Positions 53,209-62,986 of a stretch of 64,000 nt of DNA are shown here, piece after piece (the first letter of the stretch is position 1; every line of letters begins with the position of its first letter). The notes below the pieces were generated by a model. The model saw only the letters and a list, made by a program, of their open reading frames with translations. It was not told the DNA's origin and did not search any database. Made by a program: the position numbers and the translations under genes. Origin of the DNA: Actinokineospora sp. NBRC 105648 (GTDB taxonomy: Bacteria; Actinomycetota; Actinomycetes; Mycobacteriales; Pseudonocardiaceae); contig NZ_BSTR01000002.1 in the NCBI RefSeq assembly GCF_030269645.1, forward strand, positions 186,001 to 250,000, read 5' to 3'.

Positions 53209-54264
53209 GTGGGCGGAATTACACGCGTGACGAAGGCGTCGCGGGACCGTTTGTCCGACCGGGTGGCGATCGGGATGCTGATCAGGGCCTTCCCGCCGGA
53301 CGAGGTCGACGCCGCCATCGATGACGCGGGCGCTCGCGAGCAGCGCTCGCGCGCCCTGCCCGCGCGCACAATGGTCTACTTCACCCTGGCGTTATGGCTC
53401 TTCGGCAGCGCGGGCTACGACGCGGTCCTGGCCCGGCTGACCGCGGGCATGCACTGGGCCGGGGTAGCCACCGGCACCCGGTCGGCGCCGAGCACCGGGT
53501 CGATCACCAAGGCCCGCAAGCGGCTGGGCCCGGAGGTGATGCGCAGGCTGTTCCTGCGCCGGGCCGCGGCCGACCGGGCCGAGGCGGCGCGCTGGCGCGG
53601 GCTGCGGGTGTGCACCCTCGACGGCGGCGCGGTGGACATCCCGGACACCGCCGCCAACCTGGCCGCGTTCGCCGACCCGCGGGTCGGCGTGTCGGTGCTC
53701 GCCGGGCAGGACACCGGGTCGCTGCTCGACGTGGCCGTCGGCGCGCACCGCGCCGGGCTCGCCACCGGCGTGCTCGACTCGGTCCGCCCGGGCACGCTGC
53801 TGGTGGCCCACCGCTCGGGCGGCGAGCTCGACCTGTGGCGCGCGGCGGCCGACCGCGGCGCGGAGCTGCTCTGGCGGGTCCGCCAGCCCGCGGCGCTGCC
53901 GCGGCTGCACGTGCTGCCCGACGGCTCGTTCCTGTCCCGGCTGCTGCCCGAGGACGGTCCGCTCGCCGGCTCGCTGGCCGTGCGAGTGGTACCGGGCGCC
54001 GAGGCGGTACTGGTGACCACGCTGCTCGACCCGGACCAGGCGCCCGCGGCCGAGCTGGCCGCGCTGCACCGGGGCCGCTGGCGGTTCGAGTCGCTGTTCG
54101 AGTCGCTCGAGGTGGGGCCGGTCGCGCTGCGCTCGCAGGATCCGCATGGCGTCGCACAGGAGCTGTGGGCGATGCTGTGCGTGTACCAAGCCGTGCAGCC
54201 GTGGCGTGGTAAGGAAGCGATCGAACGCGCCGGTCGGAGCTCGCACCGGGGCGAATCCCGCTAG
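53209..54264 (+). CDS. IS4-type transposase-derived protein with broken catalytic site
   Basis: 351 residues, no frameshift. The N-terminus matches the IS4 transposase N-domain (LSDRVAIGMLIRAFPPDEVD). The first catalytic Asp is kept (D138 in TLDGGAVDIPD), but at the second site LLADRGF is replaced by LLVAHRS (H201), and the YREK signature is H287-R290-E294-E301. Transposition is therefore unlikely, and the usual C-terminal part is short. It has a good GAGGGG ribosome site and lies 13 bp before an oxidoreductase gene. It is either a decaying IS or a captured DNA-binding protein. Confidence 0.78.
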   Translation: MGGITRVTKASRDRLSDRVAIGMLIRAFPPDEVDAAIDDAGAREQRSRALPARTMVYFTLALWLFGSAGYDAVLARLTAGMHWAGVATGTRSAPSTGSITKARKRLGPEVMRRLFLRRAAADRAEAARWRGLRVCTLDGGAVDIPDTAANLAAFADPRVGVSVLAGQDTGSLLDVAVGAHRAGLATGVLDSVRPGTLLVAHRSGGELDLWRAAADRGAELLWRVRQPAALPRLHVLPDGSFLSRLLPEDGPLAGSLAVRVVPGAEAVLVTTLLDPDQAPAAELAALHRGRWRFESLFESLEVGPVALRSQDPHGVAQELWAMLCVYQAVQPWRGKEAIERAGRSSHRGESR

Positions 54265-54277
54265 CCGAGGAGGGTGC

Positions 54278-55315
54278 GTGGCGGTCGAGAGCAGGGTGGC
54301 GGTCGTCGGGTTCGGCCTGGCGGGCAGTGCCTTTCACGCTCCGTTCATCGCCGCGACCCCGGGTCTTCGGCTCACCGCGGTGGTCACCGGCAACCCGGAG
54401 CGGGCCGCGGCGGCCACCGAGCGCTACCCCGGTGTCGAGGTGCTCGGTGCCGCGGAGGAGCTGTGGCGGCGCGCGGGTGAGTTCGACCTCGCGGTGATCG
54501 CGACCCCGAACCGGCACCACGTGCCGCAGGCGAAGGCCGCGCTGGCCGCGGGCCTCGCGGTGGTCGTGGACAAGCCGGTCGCCGGGACCGGGCGGGAGGT
54601 CCGGGAGCTGGTCGAGGCGGCCGACCGCGCGGGGAAGATGCTCACCGCCTTCCAGAACCGCCGCTGGGACGGCGACTTCCGCACCGCGCGCGAACTGGTC
54701 GAGGGCGGCGCGCTCGGCGAGGTCACCCGGTTCGAGTCCCGCTTCGAGCGCGCGGCGGGTCCGGTGAAGTCGGGCTGGAAGGGCAGCACAGACCCGGCCG
54801 ACCTGGCGAGCGTGCTCTACGACCTGGGCAGCCACGTCGTCGACCAGGCCATCGCGCTGTTCGGCAGGCCGAGCACCGTCACCGCCGAGCTGACCGGCCC
54901 CCGCGACGAGGACGCGACCGTGCTGCTCACCCACACCGGTGGAGTCCGCTCGTACCTGCGGGCCAGCAAGCTGACCGCGCCCGCCGCCCCGCGCCTGCTC
55001 GTCACCGGCCCCACCGCGGGCTACCGGTGCTGGGGGCTCGACCCGCAGGAGGCGGCCTCCCGCGCGGGGGTCCGGCCGGACGAGCCGGGCTTCGGCGTGT
55101 ACCCCCCGGCGCAATGGGGACAGCTCGTCACCGCCGCCGGTACCGAGACGGTGCCCACCCAAGACGGCGACTACCTCGGCTACTACCGGGCGGTCGGCGC
55201 CTGCCTGCGCGGTGACGGACCGCCACCGGTCCCGCTCGGCCAGACGGTGGATCTTGTCGACACCATCGAGGCCGCGCTGCGCTCGTCGGCCGAGAAGTCG
55301 CCGGTCTCGCTCTGA
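54278..55315 (+). CDS. Gfo/Idh/MocA family oxidoreductase
   Basis: 345 residues. The N-terminal Rossmann domain begins VAVVGFGLAGSAFHAPFI, with the family EKP-type motif as VVDKPVAGTG (Glu replaced by Asp) and NRRWDGDF in the C-terminal domain. The middle LGSHVVDQAIALFG carries the His of the active site. It uses NAD(P) on a sugar or cyclitol, substrate unknown. GTG at 54278 has CGAGGAGGG and is 13 bp after the transposase-derived gene, so probably co-transcribed with it. Confidence 0.9.
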   Translation: MAVESRVAVVGFGLAGSAFHAPFIAATPGLRLTAVVTGNPERAAAATERYPGVEVLGAAEELWRRAGEFDLAVIATPNRHHVPQAKAALAAGLAVVVDKPVAGTGREVRELVEAADRAGKMLTAFQNRRWDGDFRTARELVEGGALGEVTRFESRFERAAGPVKSGWKGSTDPADLASVLYDLGSHVVDQAIALFGRPSTVTAELTGPRDEDATVLLTHTGGVRSYLRASKLTAPAAPRLLVTGPTAGYRCWGLDPQEAASRAGVRPDEPGFGVYPPAQWGQLVTAAGTETVPTQDGDYLGYYRAVGACLRGDGPPPVPLGQTVDLVDTIEAALRSSAEKSPVSL

Positions 55316-55356
55316 CTGGTCGTGCGGCGAGGCCCCGATCGGGGTAGGACCACAGG

Positions 55357-56787
55357 GTGACTGAACCCGCTCCCGACCCGCGCCGCTGGCGAGCGCTCGC
55401 GGTGACCCAGGCGGCGGGGTTCATGACCCTGCTCGACGTCAGCATCGTCAACGTCGCGCTGCCCTCGATCCAGGCCGACCTGGGCGCCGGGCCCAGCGCC
55501 ATCCAGTGGGTGATCTCCGGGTACGCGCTGACCTTCGGGCTCTCGCTGGTCGCGGGCGGCAGGCTCGGTGACGCGCTCGGCCGCAGGCGGATGTTCCTCA
55601 TCGCGCTCACCGGGTTCGTGCTCACCAGCGCCCTGGCGGGCGCGGCGCCGAACCTGAGCCTGCTCATCGCGGCCCGGCTGCTGCAGGGGATCACCGGCGG
55701 CCTGCTCACCCCGCAGAACTCCGGGCTGATCCAGGACATGTTCCGCGGCGCCGAACGCGGCCGGGCGTTCGGCGTGTTCGGCGCGACGGTCGGCATCTCG
55801 ACCGCGGTCGGCCCGGTGGCGGGCGGGGTGATCCTCGCGCTGTTCGGCGATCCCGAGGGCTGGCGCTGGGTGTTCTACGTCAACCTGCCCGTCGGGCTGG
55901 TCGCGCTGTTCCTCGCCGCGCGGCTGCTGCCCAAGGCGGAGACCCGGTCCCGGCCCGACATCGATGTGGTGGGCGCGCTGCTGCTCGGCGCCGCCGTGTT
56001 CGCGCTGCTGTTCCCCCTGGTGGAGGCCGACGACCTGGCCGCGCTGTGGTGGCTGTTCCCGGTCGCGGTGGCACTGGGGCTGCTGTTCGTCCGCTGGGAG
56101 CACCGGACCACCGCGGGCGGGCGGGCGCCGCTGCTGGACGTGCGCCTGTTCTCCGAGGTCCCCGGGTTCGTGGCCGGGATCGGCATCGGGATGGCCTACT
56201 TCTGCGGGTTCACCGGGATCTGGCTCGTCTTCGCGCTGTTCTTCCAGTCCGGGCTCGGCTACACGCCGCTGCAGTCCGGGCTCGCGGTCACGCCGTTCGC
56301 GATCGGCGGGGCCATCGCCGCGGTGGTCGCGGGCAGGCTGGTGGCCCGCTTCGGGCGGGCGGTCACCGTGGCCGGGTTGGTGCTCGTCGCGGTCGGGCTG
56401 GCCGGGGTCGCGGTGGTGGGGCTGTTCGTCGACGGGCCGTCGGTCGGGCTGTGGATGGCGTTGCCGATGGCGGTGGCCGGGGTCGGCGGCGGCGCGGTGA
56501 TCTCGCCGAACACGACGCTGACGCTGTCCTGCGTGCCGAACCGGATGGCCGGGGTGGCGGGCGGGGTGCTGCAGACCGGGCAGCGGATCGGCACCGCGGT
56601 CGGCACGGCCACCCTGGCGACGATCTTCCACGCGGTGCTCGCCGGTTCCGCGCAGTACCAGCGCGCGCTGGCGGTGGCGCTGTTCGCCGCGGTCGGGCTG
56701 ATCTTGGTCGCGTTGCTGCTCGCGGTGCGCGACTGGCGGGCCGACCGGCAGCGGGAGATCGACCGGGAGGCGGCTCCGGTGGGCTGA
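55357..56787 (+). CDS. MFS transporter, DHA2 (14-TM) drug exporter family
   Basis: 476 residues with 14 predicted TM helices. The motif LDVSIVNVALPSI in helix 1 and the loop GGRLGDALGRRRMFL (motif A) mark proton-driven DHA2 exporters; motif C is in helix 5 (GATVGISTAVGPVAGG). Likely exports antibiotics or other toxic compounds. GTG at 55357 is 6 nt after TAGGAC, so it has its own leaderless promoter. Confidence 0.92.
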   Translation: MTEPAPDPRRWRALAVTQAAGFMTLLDVSIVNVALPSIQADLGAGPSAIQWVISGYALTFGLSLVAGGRLGDALGRRRMFLIALTGFVLTSALAGAAPNLSLLIAARLLQGITGGLLTPQNSGLIQDMFRGAERGRAFGVFGATVGISTAVGPVAGGVILALFGDPEGWRWVFYVNLPVGLVALFLAARLLPKAETRSRPDIDVVGALLLGAAVFALLFPLVEADDLAALWWLFPVAVALGLLFVRWEHRTTAGGRAPLLDVRLFSEVPGFVAGIGIGMAYFCGFTGIWLVFALFFQSGLGYTPLQSGLAVTPFAIGGAIAAVVAGRLVARFGRAVTVAGLVLVAVGLAGVAVVGLFVDGPSVGLWMALPMAVAGVGGGAVISPNTTLTLSCVPNRMAGVAGGVLQTGQRIGTAVGTATLATIFHAVLAGSAQYQRALAVALFAAVGLILVALLLAVRDWRADRQREIDREAAPVG

Positions 56788-56932
56788 CCGGGACATGCCT
56801 GACCGGGACATGCATGGTGGGAAATATCCGTCTAACCACTGGTCTATCGCGTGAGTTGATGCTTACGCTACTCGCTGGAAACAGACGATCACACCCCTGT
56901 GCACCCCAGTCCCCCGCGAAAGGCACGCAGCC

Positions 56933-57526
56933 ATGCGCTCTGGCCTCGTCCGTTCTGCCCTTGTCCGCACAGCCCTTGTCCGCACGGCCGTCGTCGCGAC
57001 GGCGGCGGTGACCTGCGCCCTGTTCGGTGCCACGACCGCCTCCGCCGCGACCGGTGCGGGCGAGAACGACCCGGTCGCCACTGTGATCGCCCCGGCGGAT
57101 GCCCCGGCAGTCGCCCCGGCGTCCGCGCTGGTGACCAAGCTGTCCCAGGCCGACGCCGCCGCGCGGTTACGGTCGTCGAACATCACCTGGTCCTCCAGTG
57201 GCGGTTGCACTGATCGATCCCGGTCCAACTGCACCTCGTTCTCCCAGGTCAACCTGACCACCGTGCAGGGTGCCCAGACGCTCAAGAGCGCGACCGGCTG
57301 CGCGCTGAACATCACCGGCGGCACCGAGGTCGGCCACGCCGACGGCACCTACAGCCACTACAACGGCTACAAGTTCGACTTCGCGCTGAGCAGCTGCCTG
57401 ACCAACTACATCAAGGGCACCTTCACCGCCATCGGCGGCAACCAGTGGCGGTCGGGCAGCGGCAACATCTACTACCTGGAGAGCAACCACTGGGACGTGA
57501 CCTTCTACAACTGCGGCGGCTGCTGA
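56933..57526 (+). CDS. Secreted M15-like peptidase
   Basis: 197 residues, with a long repetitive signal peptide (VRSALVRTALVRT) ending near ASA-ATGAG. The mature domain has the M15-type zinc site: His in YSHYNGYKFDF with its Asp, and His in NHWDVTF. Six Cys are likely in disulfides. Probably cleaves cell-wall peptides or is a lysin-like hydrolase; the family assignment comes from the motif, not overall similarity. Good GAAAGG site. A strong hairpin follows directly. Confidence 0.8.
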   Translation: MRSGLVRSALVRTALVRTAVVATAAVTCALFGATTASAATGAGENDPVATVIAPADAPAVAPASALVTKLSQADAAARLRSSNITWSSSGGCTDRSRSNCTSFSQVNLTTVQGAQTLKSATGCALNITGGTEVGHADGTYSHYNGYKFDFALSSCLTNYIKGTFTAIGGNQWRSGSGNIYYLESNHWDVTFYNCGGC

Positions 57527-57532
57527 CCGGGC

Positions 57533-57569
57533 TCTCCTAAGACAGCGGTGTCGCCGCTGTCTTAGGAGA
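57533..57569. terminator. Terminator after the M15-like gene
   Basis: A perfect 16-bp stem (TCTCCTAAGACAGCGG and complement) with a 5-nt loop, starting 7 bp after the stop. Confidence 0.87.
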
Positions 57570-57611
57570 CCCTCAGTAGCTCCGTGTGACTGTTGCGGTA
57601 CGTTCCGCGCC

Positions 57612-58857
<1,246 letters not shown>

Positions 58858-58865
<8 letters not shown>

Positions 58866-60135
58866 GCCGGACCGGCAGCCGCTTGAGCCCGTTCTGGAAG
58901 TTCGACCGCAGCCGCGCGGGCTCGCCCGCCGGGACCAGCAAGCCGGGCAGGTCGAGCACGGCGTTCATGACCGCGCGCAGCTGCACGCGGGCGAGATGCG
59001 CGCCGAGGCAGAAGTGCGGGCCGTGGCCGAAGGACAGGTGGTCGTTGGGCGCGCGGGTCACGTCGAAGGCGTCGGGCTCGGCGAAAGCGCGCTCGTCGCG
59101 GTTGGCCGAGGAGAACCAGACGACGACCTTGTCGCCCGCGTCGATCCGGGTGCCCGCCAGCTCGGTGTCCACAGTGGCCGTTCGGCGGAAGTGCATGACC
59201 GGCGTCCACCACCGCAGCATCTCCTCGACCGCCCCGGGCAGCAATGACCGATCGGCCTTGAGCGCTCGGTAGGTGTCCGGATAGGACATGAGGGCCACCA
59301 AACCACCGGGGATGCCGTTGCGCAGGGTCTCGTTGCCCGCCACGGAGAACAGCCAGAACAGGTTCTCGAACTCCTCGATCGACACCCGGCCGCCCACATC
59401 GTCCACATGCGACATCAGGGTGCTCATCACGTCGGTGCCCGGGGCGCGCCGCTTGAGCTCGCCGAGGCCGTGGGCGTAGGCGTAGAGGTCGGGCATGCCC
59501 GCCCGGGTGCGCGGATCGGGCATCGCGCCCGCGGCGTCCGGGGTCGGCCGCAGCGCCAGCGCGGCGCGGGCGAGGTCGGTGACGTCCGGCCCGGCCACCG
59601 CGCTGGCGGCGTACTCGGCGTCCTGGAAGCCGATGACCCGGTTGCTCCAGTCGAACATCAGCCACCGGTCAGCCGCCGGCACGCCGAACACCTCGGCCAG
59701 CGTCAGCAGCGGGAGGTCCGCGGTCTCCTTGGCGAAGTCGAACTCGCCGCGCAGACCGCCCACCAGCTCCCGCGCCCAGCCCTTGATCCGCTCGCCGATC
59801 GCGGCCAGCGCCCGCGGGGTGAACGCCTTGGTCAGCAGGCCGCGCAGCCGGGAGTGGTCGGGCGGGTCCTGGTTGAGCATCATCTTGCGGGTGTAGGCCA
59901 ACGCCTCCGGCGCGGGGTCGCGGATCTGGGTGGCGCCCAGCCAGGACGAGAAGACCCCGGGGGTGCGCAACACCCGCCGGGTCTCGGCGTGCCGCAGCAC
60001 CGCCCAGAAGCCCGGACCGCCCGGCTCGTCCACCCACCGCACGGCCGACTCGGCGCGCAGCCGGGCGAGCAGCCCGTGCGGGACACCGCTCAGGTAGGTG
60101 TCCGGGTCGAGGATCGGCGCGGCGTCGGTGCCCAT
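58858..60135 (-). CDS. Cytochrome P450
   Basis: 425 residues. Heme-binding FGHGPHFCLGAHLAR, the ExxR helix VEEMLRWW, and the I-helix FSVAGNETLRN with the oxygen-activating Thr; the AGNET form resembles actinobacterial CYP124/125-like enzymes, though a family number cannot be set by eye. Soluble. It needs outside ferredoxin partners, and none is nearby. ATG at 60135 was chosen; ATG at 60144 is close. Convergent with, and overlapping by 8 bp, the EctB-type gene. Confidence 0.92.
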
Positions 60136-60171
60136 GGCCGCCATTGTGCCGGTGCGGCAGGATCGGGCCCC

Positions 60172-60882
60172 GTGAGCGAACCTGACACCCCGACCCTGGT
60201 GCTGCTGCACGGCCTGGCGGGCGGCACGGACGTGTGGGCGGGCCTAGGCCCCGAGCTGGACCGGCACTGGCCCGGGCCGTGGCTGGCCCCGGACCTGCCC
60301 GGCCACGGCGGCGCCGCGCCGCTGCCCCGCTACACCTTCGGCGGCCTCGCCGCCCGGGTCGCCGAGGACCTCGACCCCGGCCGCCCGGTCGCGGTCCTGG
60401 GCCACTCCCTCGGCGGCGTGCTGGCGCTGGCCCTCGCGTCCGGCTGGTTCGGCGGTCAGGTCGTCGCGGCCGCGGCACTGGGGGTGAAGGTCAGCTGGAC
60501 CCCGGAGGACCTGGCGCGAGCGGGCAGCTTGGCCGCCAAGCCCGCGAAGGTGTTCGGCACGGCGGAGGAGGCGCGCGCCTGGGCGGGCAAGCTCGCGGGC
60601 CTACCCGCTGGCGCGGTGGTGGAGACCGAGGCTGGTTGGCGCGCGACGGTCGACCCGGGGGCCTTCGGCGTCGGACGGCCGGACCTGGTGGGACTGCTGG
60701 CCGCGGCCAGGTGTCCGGTGGTGCTGGCGGCGGGGGAGCTGGACCCGATGTCACCCGCCGACCAGTTGCGCGTGCTGACACCGGAACCGCTGGTGCTGCC
60801 GGGACTCGGGCACAACGCGCATGTGGAGGATCCGACCGCCCTGCTTCCCCTGCTGGATCGGCTGCTCGACGCCGTGCGCTGA
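60172..60882 (+). CDS. Alpha/beta-fold hydrolase
   Basis: 236 residues, complete: LLHGLAGGTDVW oxyanion region, nucleophile in GHSLGG, acid in GELDPMSP and His in GHNAHVEDP. Cytoplasmic esterase/lactonase type; substrate unknown. GTG at 60172 follows the divergent P450 start by 36 bp, so both promoters share this short gap. A hairpin terminator follows. Confidence 0.9.
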   Translation: MSEPDTPTLVLLHGLAGGTDVWAGLGPELDRHWPGPWLAPDLPGHGGAAPLPRYTFGGLAARVAEDLDPGRPVAVLGHSLGGVLALALASGWFGGQVVAAAALGVKVSWTPEDLARAGSLAAKPAKVFGTAEEARAWAGKLAGLPAGAVVETEAGWRATVDPGAFGVGRPDLVGLLAAARCPVVLAAGELDPMSPADQLRVLTPEPLVLPGLGHNAHVEDPTALLPLLDRLLDAVR

Positions 60883-60911
60883 CCGGAACTACTGGCGGCG
60901 GGTGTGCCGCC

Positions 60912-60948
60912 GCTCGGTCGGGCGGGGAGATCCGCCGCCCGACCGAGC
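60912..60948. terminator. Bidirectional terminator
   Basis: A perfect 14-bp stem (GCTCGGTCGGGCGG and complement) with a 9-nt loop between the convergent hydrolase and FKBP genes. Confidence 0.85.
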
Positions 60949-60961
60949 CATGGGGCGTGGC

Positions 60962-61336
60962 TCAGCCGACGCCGAGCAGGTCGACCACGAAGATCAGCGT
61001 CTCGCCGGGCTTGATGGCGCCGCCCGCGCCGCGGTCGCCGTAGCCCAGGTGCGGCGGGATGACCAGCTTGCGGCGCCCGCCCACGCGCATGCCCGCGACG
61101 CCGCGGTCCCAGCCCGCGATGACGCGGCCGCCGCCGAGCGGGAAGGCGAAGGTGTCGCCGCGGTTCCACGAGGCGTCGAACTCCTCGCCGGTGGAGTGGG
61201 CGACACCGACGTAGTGCACGGTCACCAGCTGACCGGGGGTGGCCTCCGGGCCGTCGCCGACGGTGATGTCCTCGACCACCAGGTCGGCGGGCGCGGCACC
61301 CTCGATCGGGTCGACCTCGGGCTTCTGCAAAGCCAT
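60962..61336 (-). CDS. FKBP-type peptidyl-prolyl isomerase
   Basis: 124 residues, single FKBP domain. Typical GQLVTVHYVG, SWNRGDTFAFPLGGGRVIAGWDRGV, IPPHLGYGDRG and FVVDLLGV. No signal peptide, so cytoplasmic protein folding; some FKBPs bind FK506-like molecules. ATG at 61336 with GAGGAG. Monocistronic. Confidence 0.94.
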   Translation of the reverse strand: MALQKPEVDPIEGAAPADLVVEDITVGDGPEATPGQLVTVHYVGVAHSTGEEFDASWNRGDTFAFPLGGGRVIAGWDRGVAGMRVGGRRKLVIPPHLGYGDRGAGGAIKPGETLIFVVDLLGVG

Positions 61337-61406
61337 GTGTGACTCCTCTGCTGACGGATCAGTCCGAGTCATCCTCTCTTGGACCCCTCCGCCCTGCGCG
61401 CCGAGG

Positions 61407-62114
61407 TCAGCCCCGCGCGGTCAGCCTGGCGGGCAGCGCGCTGCGCACCACCTCCTCGGCGACCTGGCCGATCTTGAGGTTGTGGTTGCGGGCCAGCCTG
61501 CGCAGCTCCTGGAAGGACTCGGTGGGCTCGATGCCCTTGCGCTCGGCCAGCACGCCCTTCGCCTGCTCGATCACCACCCGGCTGTCCAATGCGGACTGCA
61601 GCTGCTCCGCGCGCTGTCGCCCCTCGCGCACCGCGCGCTCGGTGCTGATCCCCACCGCGGCCACGTCGGCCAGCGCGCGCACGGAGTCCAGTTCGTCCAC
61701 CGTGAACGGCTGGTCACTCGTCCGGTAGAGGCAGAGGGCGCCGATGCTGACACCGCGTAGCCGCATCGGGATGCCGTGCACCAGCTGGAAACCGGCCCTC
61801 GCCGCGGCCGCGCCGAACGCGGACCGGCGCTCGAGTGGACCGTGCGCCAGCGCCGCGGTCGCGAACGCCTCCACGCCCGGACCGTCCTCGGCCTGCGCGT
61901 CGAACAGCTCGGCCAGGCCCGGCTCGTCCGGCCCCGCGGCCAGGGTGCGCAGCGTGCCGTCGGTGTCGGCGAGCAGCACGCCCGCCGCGTCGGCGCCCGT
62001 GAGCCCGACGCAGTGCGCGGCCAGCGCCCGCAGGTGGGTCACCAGGTCGAAACCCGGGGCCAGGGTGTCGGAGAGCTCGATGAGTGCCTCGGCCAGCGGA
62101 GCGCGCGTCGCCAT
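61407..62114 (-). CDS. GAF-ANTAR domain RNA-binding regulator
   Basis: 235 residues: a GAF sensor domain (about 30-150) and a C-terminal ANTAR three-helix domain (RVVIEQAKGVLAERKGI, ESFQELRRLARNHN, KIGQVAEEVV). ANTAR proteins bind paired RNA hairpins and prevent transcription termination. The GAF domain may bind a small ligand. It is divergent from a two-component system, with 155 bp between. ATG at 62114. Confidence 0.9.
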   Translation of the reverse strand: MATRAPLAEALIELSDTLAPGFDLVTHLRALAAHCVGLTGADAAGVLLADTDGTLRTLAAGPDEPGLAELFDAQAEDGPGVEAFATAALAHGPLERRSAFGAAAARAGFQLVHGIPMRLRGVSIGALCLYRTSDQPFTVDELDSVRALADVAAVGISTERAVREGRQRAEQLQSALDSRVVIEQAKGVLAERKGIEPTESFQELRRLARNHNLKIGQVAEEVVRSALPARLTARG

Positions 62115-62269
62115 GTCGGTCTGCCTTGCTGTGAGAGCGTGCTGTGAGAGTCTTTCGGGTCCCCGATCGGCGGTCACCCGACCACTGCGGTCTGTGTTCA
62201 CCCAGTGATACCGTCCTGCCTTGGCCGCGCCGTCCTCGCCGGATCAACGTTCGCTCAACGAGGCTGGAG

Positions 62270-62986
62270 ATGGAACCCGACAGCCCCCCGCCGCCCGCCA
62301 CCCGACCGGTCGTCGCGCTGGTCGAGGACGAGCCGGACCTGGCCGAGATGGCCACCACCTACCTCACCCGGGACGGGTTCGAGGTGCGGCCCGCCGCCGA
62401 CACCCGCACCGGTCTCCGACTGGTCGAGGCGGGCGGGATCGATCTGGTCGTGCTCGACCTCGGCCTGCCCGACGGCAACGGCCTCGACCTGCTGCGCGGC
62501 CTGCGCGCCCGGGAGAACCCGGTCCCGGTGATCGTGGTGACCGGCCGGGGCGAGGAGGCCGACCGGGTGGTCGGCCTCGAGCTCGGCGCCGACGACTACC
62601 TGGTCAAGCCCTACTCCCAGCGCGAGCTCGCGGCCCGCGTCCGGGCCGTGCTGCGCCGGTCCCGGCCCGCGCCCGCCGCGGCCACGGCCATCCGGGTGGG
62701 CGGGCTGGTGGTCGACACCAGCGCCCGCGAGGTGCGCCGCGCGGGCACGCCGATCGCGCTGACCCCGCGCGAGTACGGGCTGGTCGAGTTCCTGGCCGCG
62801 GCCCCCGGGCAGACCTTCTCCCGCGAGCAGCTGCTCGACCACGTGTGGGGCTCGTCCTCGCGCTGGCAGGCGGCGACCACGGTGGACGAGCACGTGTACC
62901 GGATCCGCCGCAAGCTGGTCGCCGCCGGGGTGACCGAGCCCAGGATCACCACCGTGCGCGGCTTCGGCTACCGGCTGGACTCGTGA
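62270..62986 (+). CDS. OmpR-family response regulator
   Basis: 238 residues. Receiver domain with acidic pocket EDEP, phospho-acceptor Asp in VVLDLGLPDG and Lys in DYLVKPYS; C-terminal winged helix (LTPREYGLVEFLAA, FSREQLLDHVWG, VDEHVYRIRRKL, RGFGYRL). ATG at 62270 has GAGG 6 nt upstream; a longer in-frame start at 62144 is unlikely. The stop overlaps the kinase start (TGATG), so the pair forms a two-component system. Confidence 0.93.
   Translation: MEPDSPPPPATRPVVALVEDEPDLAEMATTYLTRDGFEVRPAADTRTGLRLVEAGGIDLVVLDLGLPDGNGLDLLRGLRARENPVPVIVVTGRGEEADRVVGLELGADDYLVKPYSQRELAARVRAVLRRSRPAPAAATAIRVGGLVVDTSAREVRRAGTPIALTPREYGLVEFLAAAPGQTFSREQLLDHVWGSSSRWQAATTVDEHVYRIRRKLVAAGVTEPRITTVRGFGYRLDS

Noticed and set aside
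53150-54270. Complete, active insertion sequence
   Set aside because: Catalytic residues lost and no terminal inverted repeats found around the gene.
54729-54740. GGTTCGAGTCCC, like a tRNA T-arm
   Set aside because: Lies inside the oxidoreductase coding sequence; no acceptor or anticodon stems around it.
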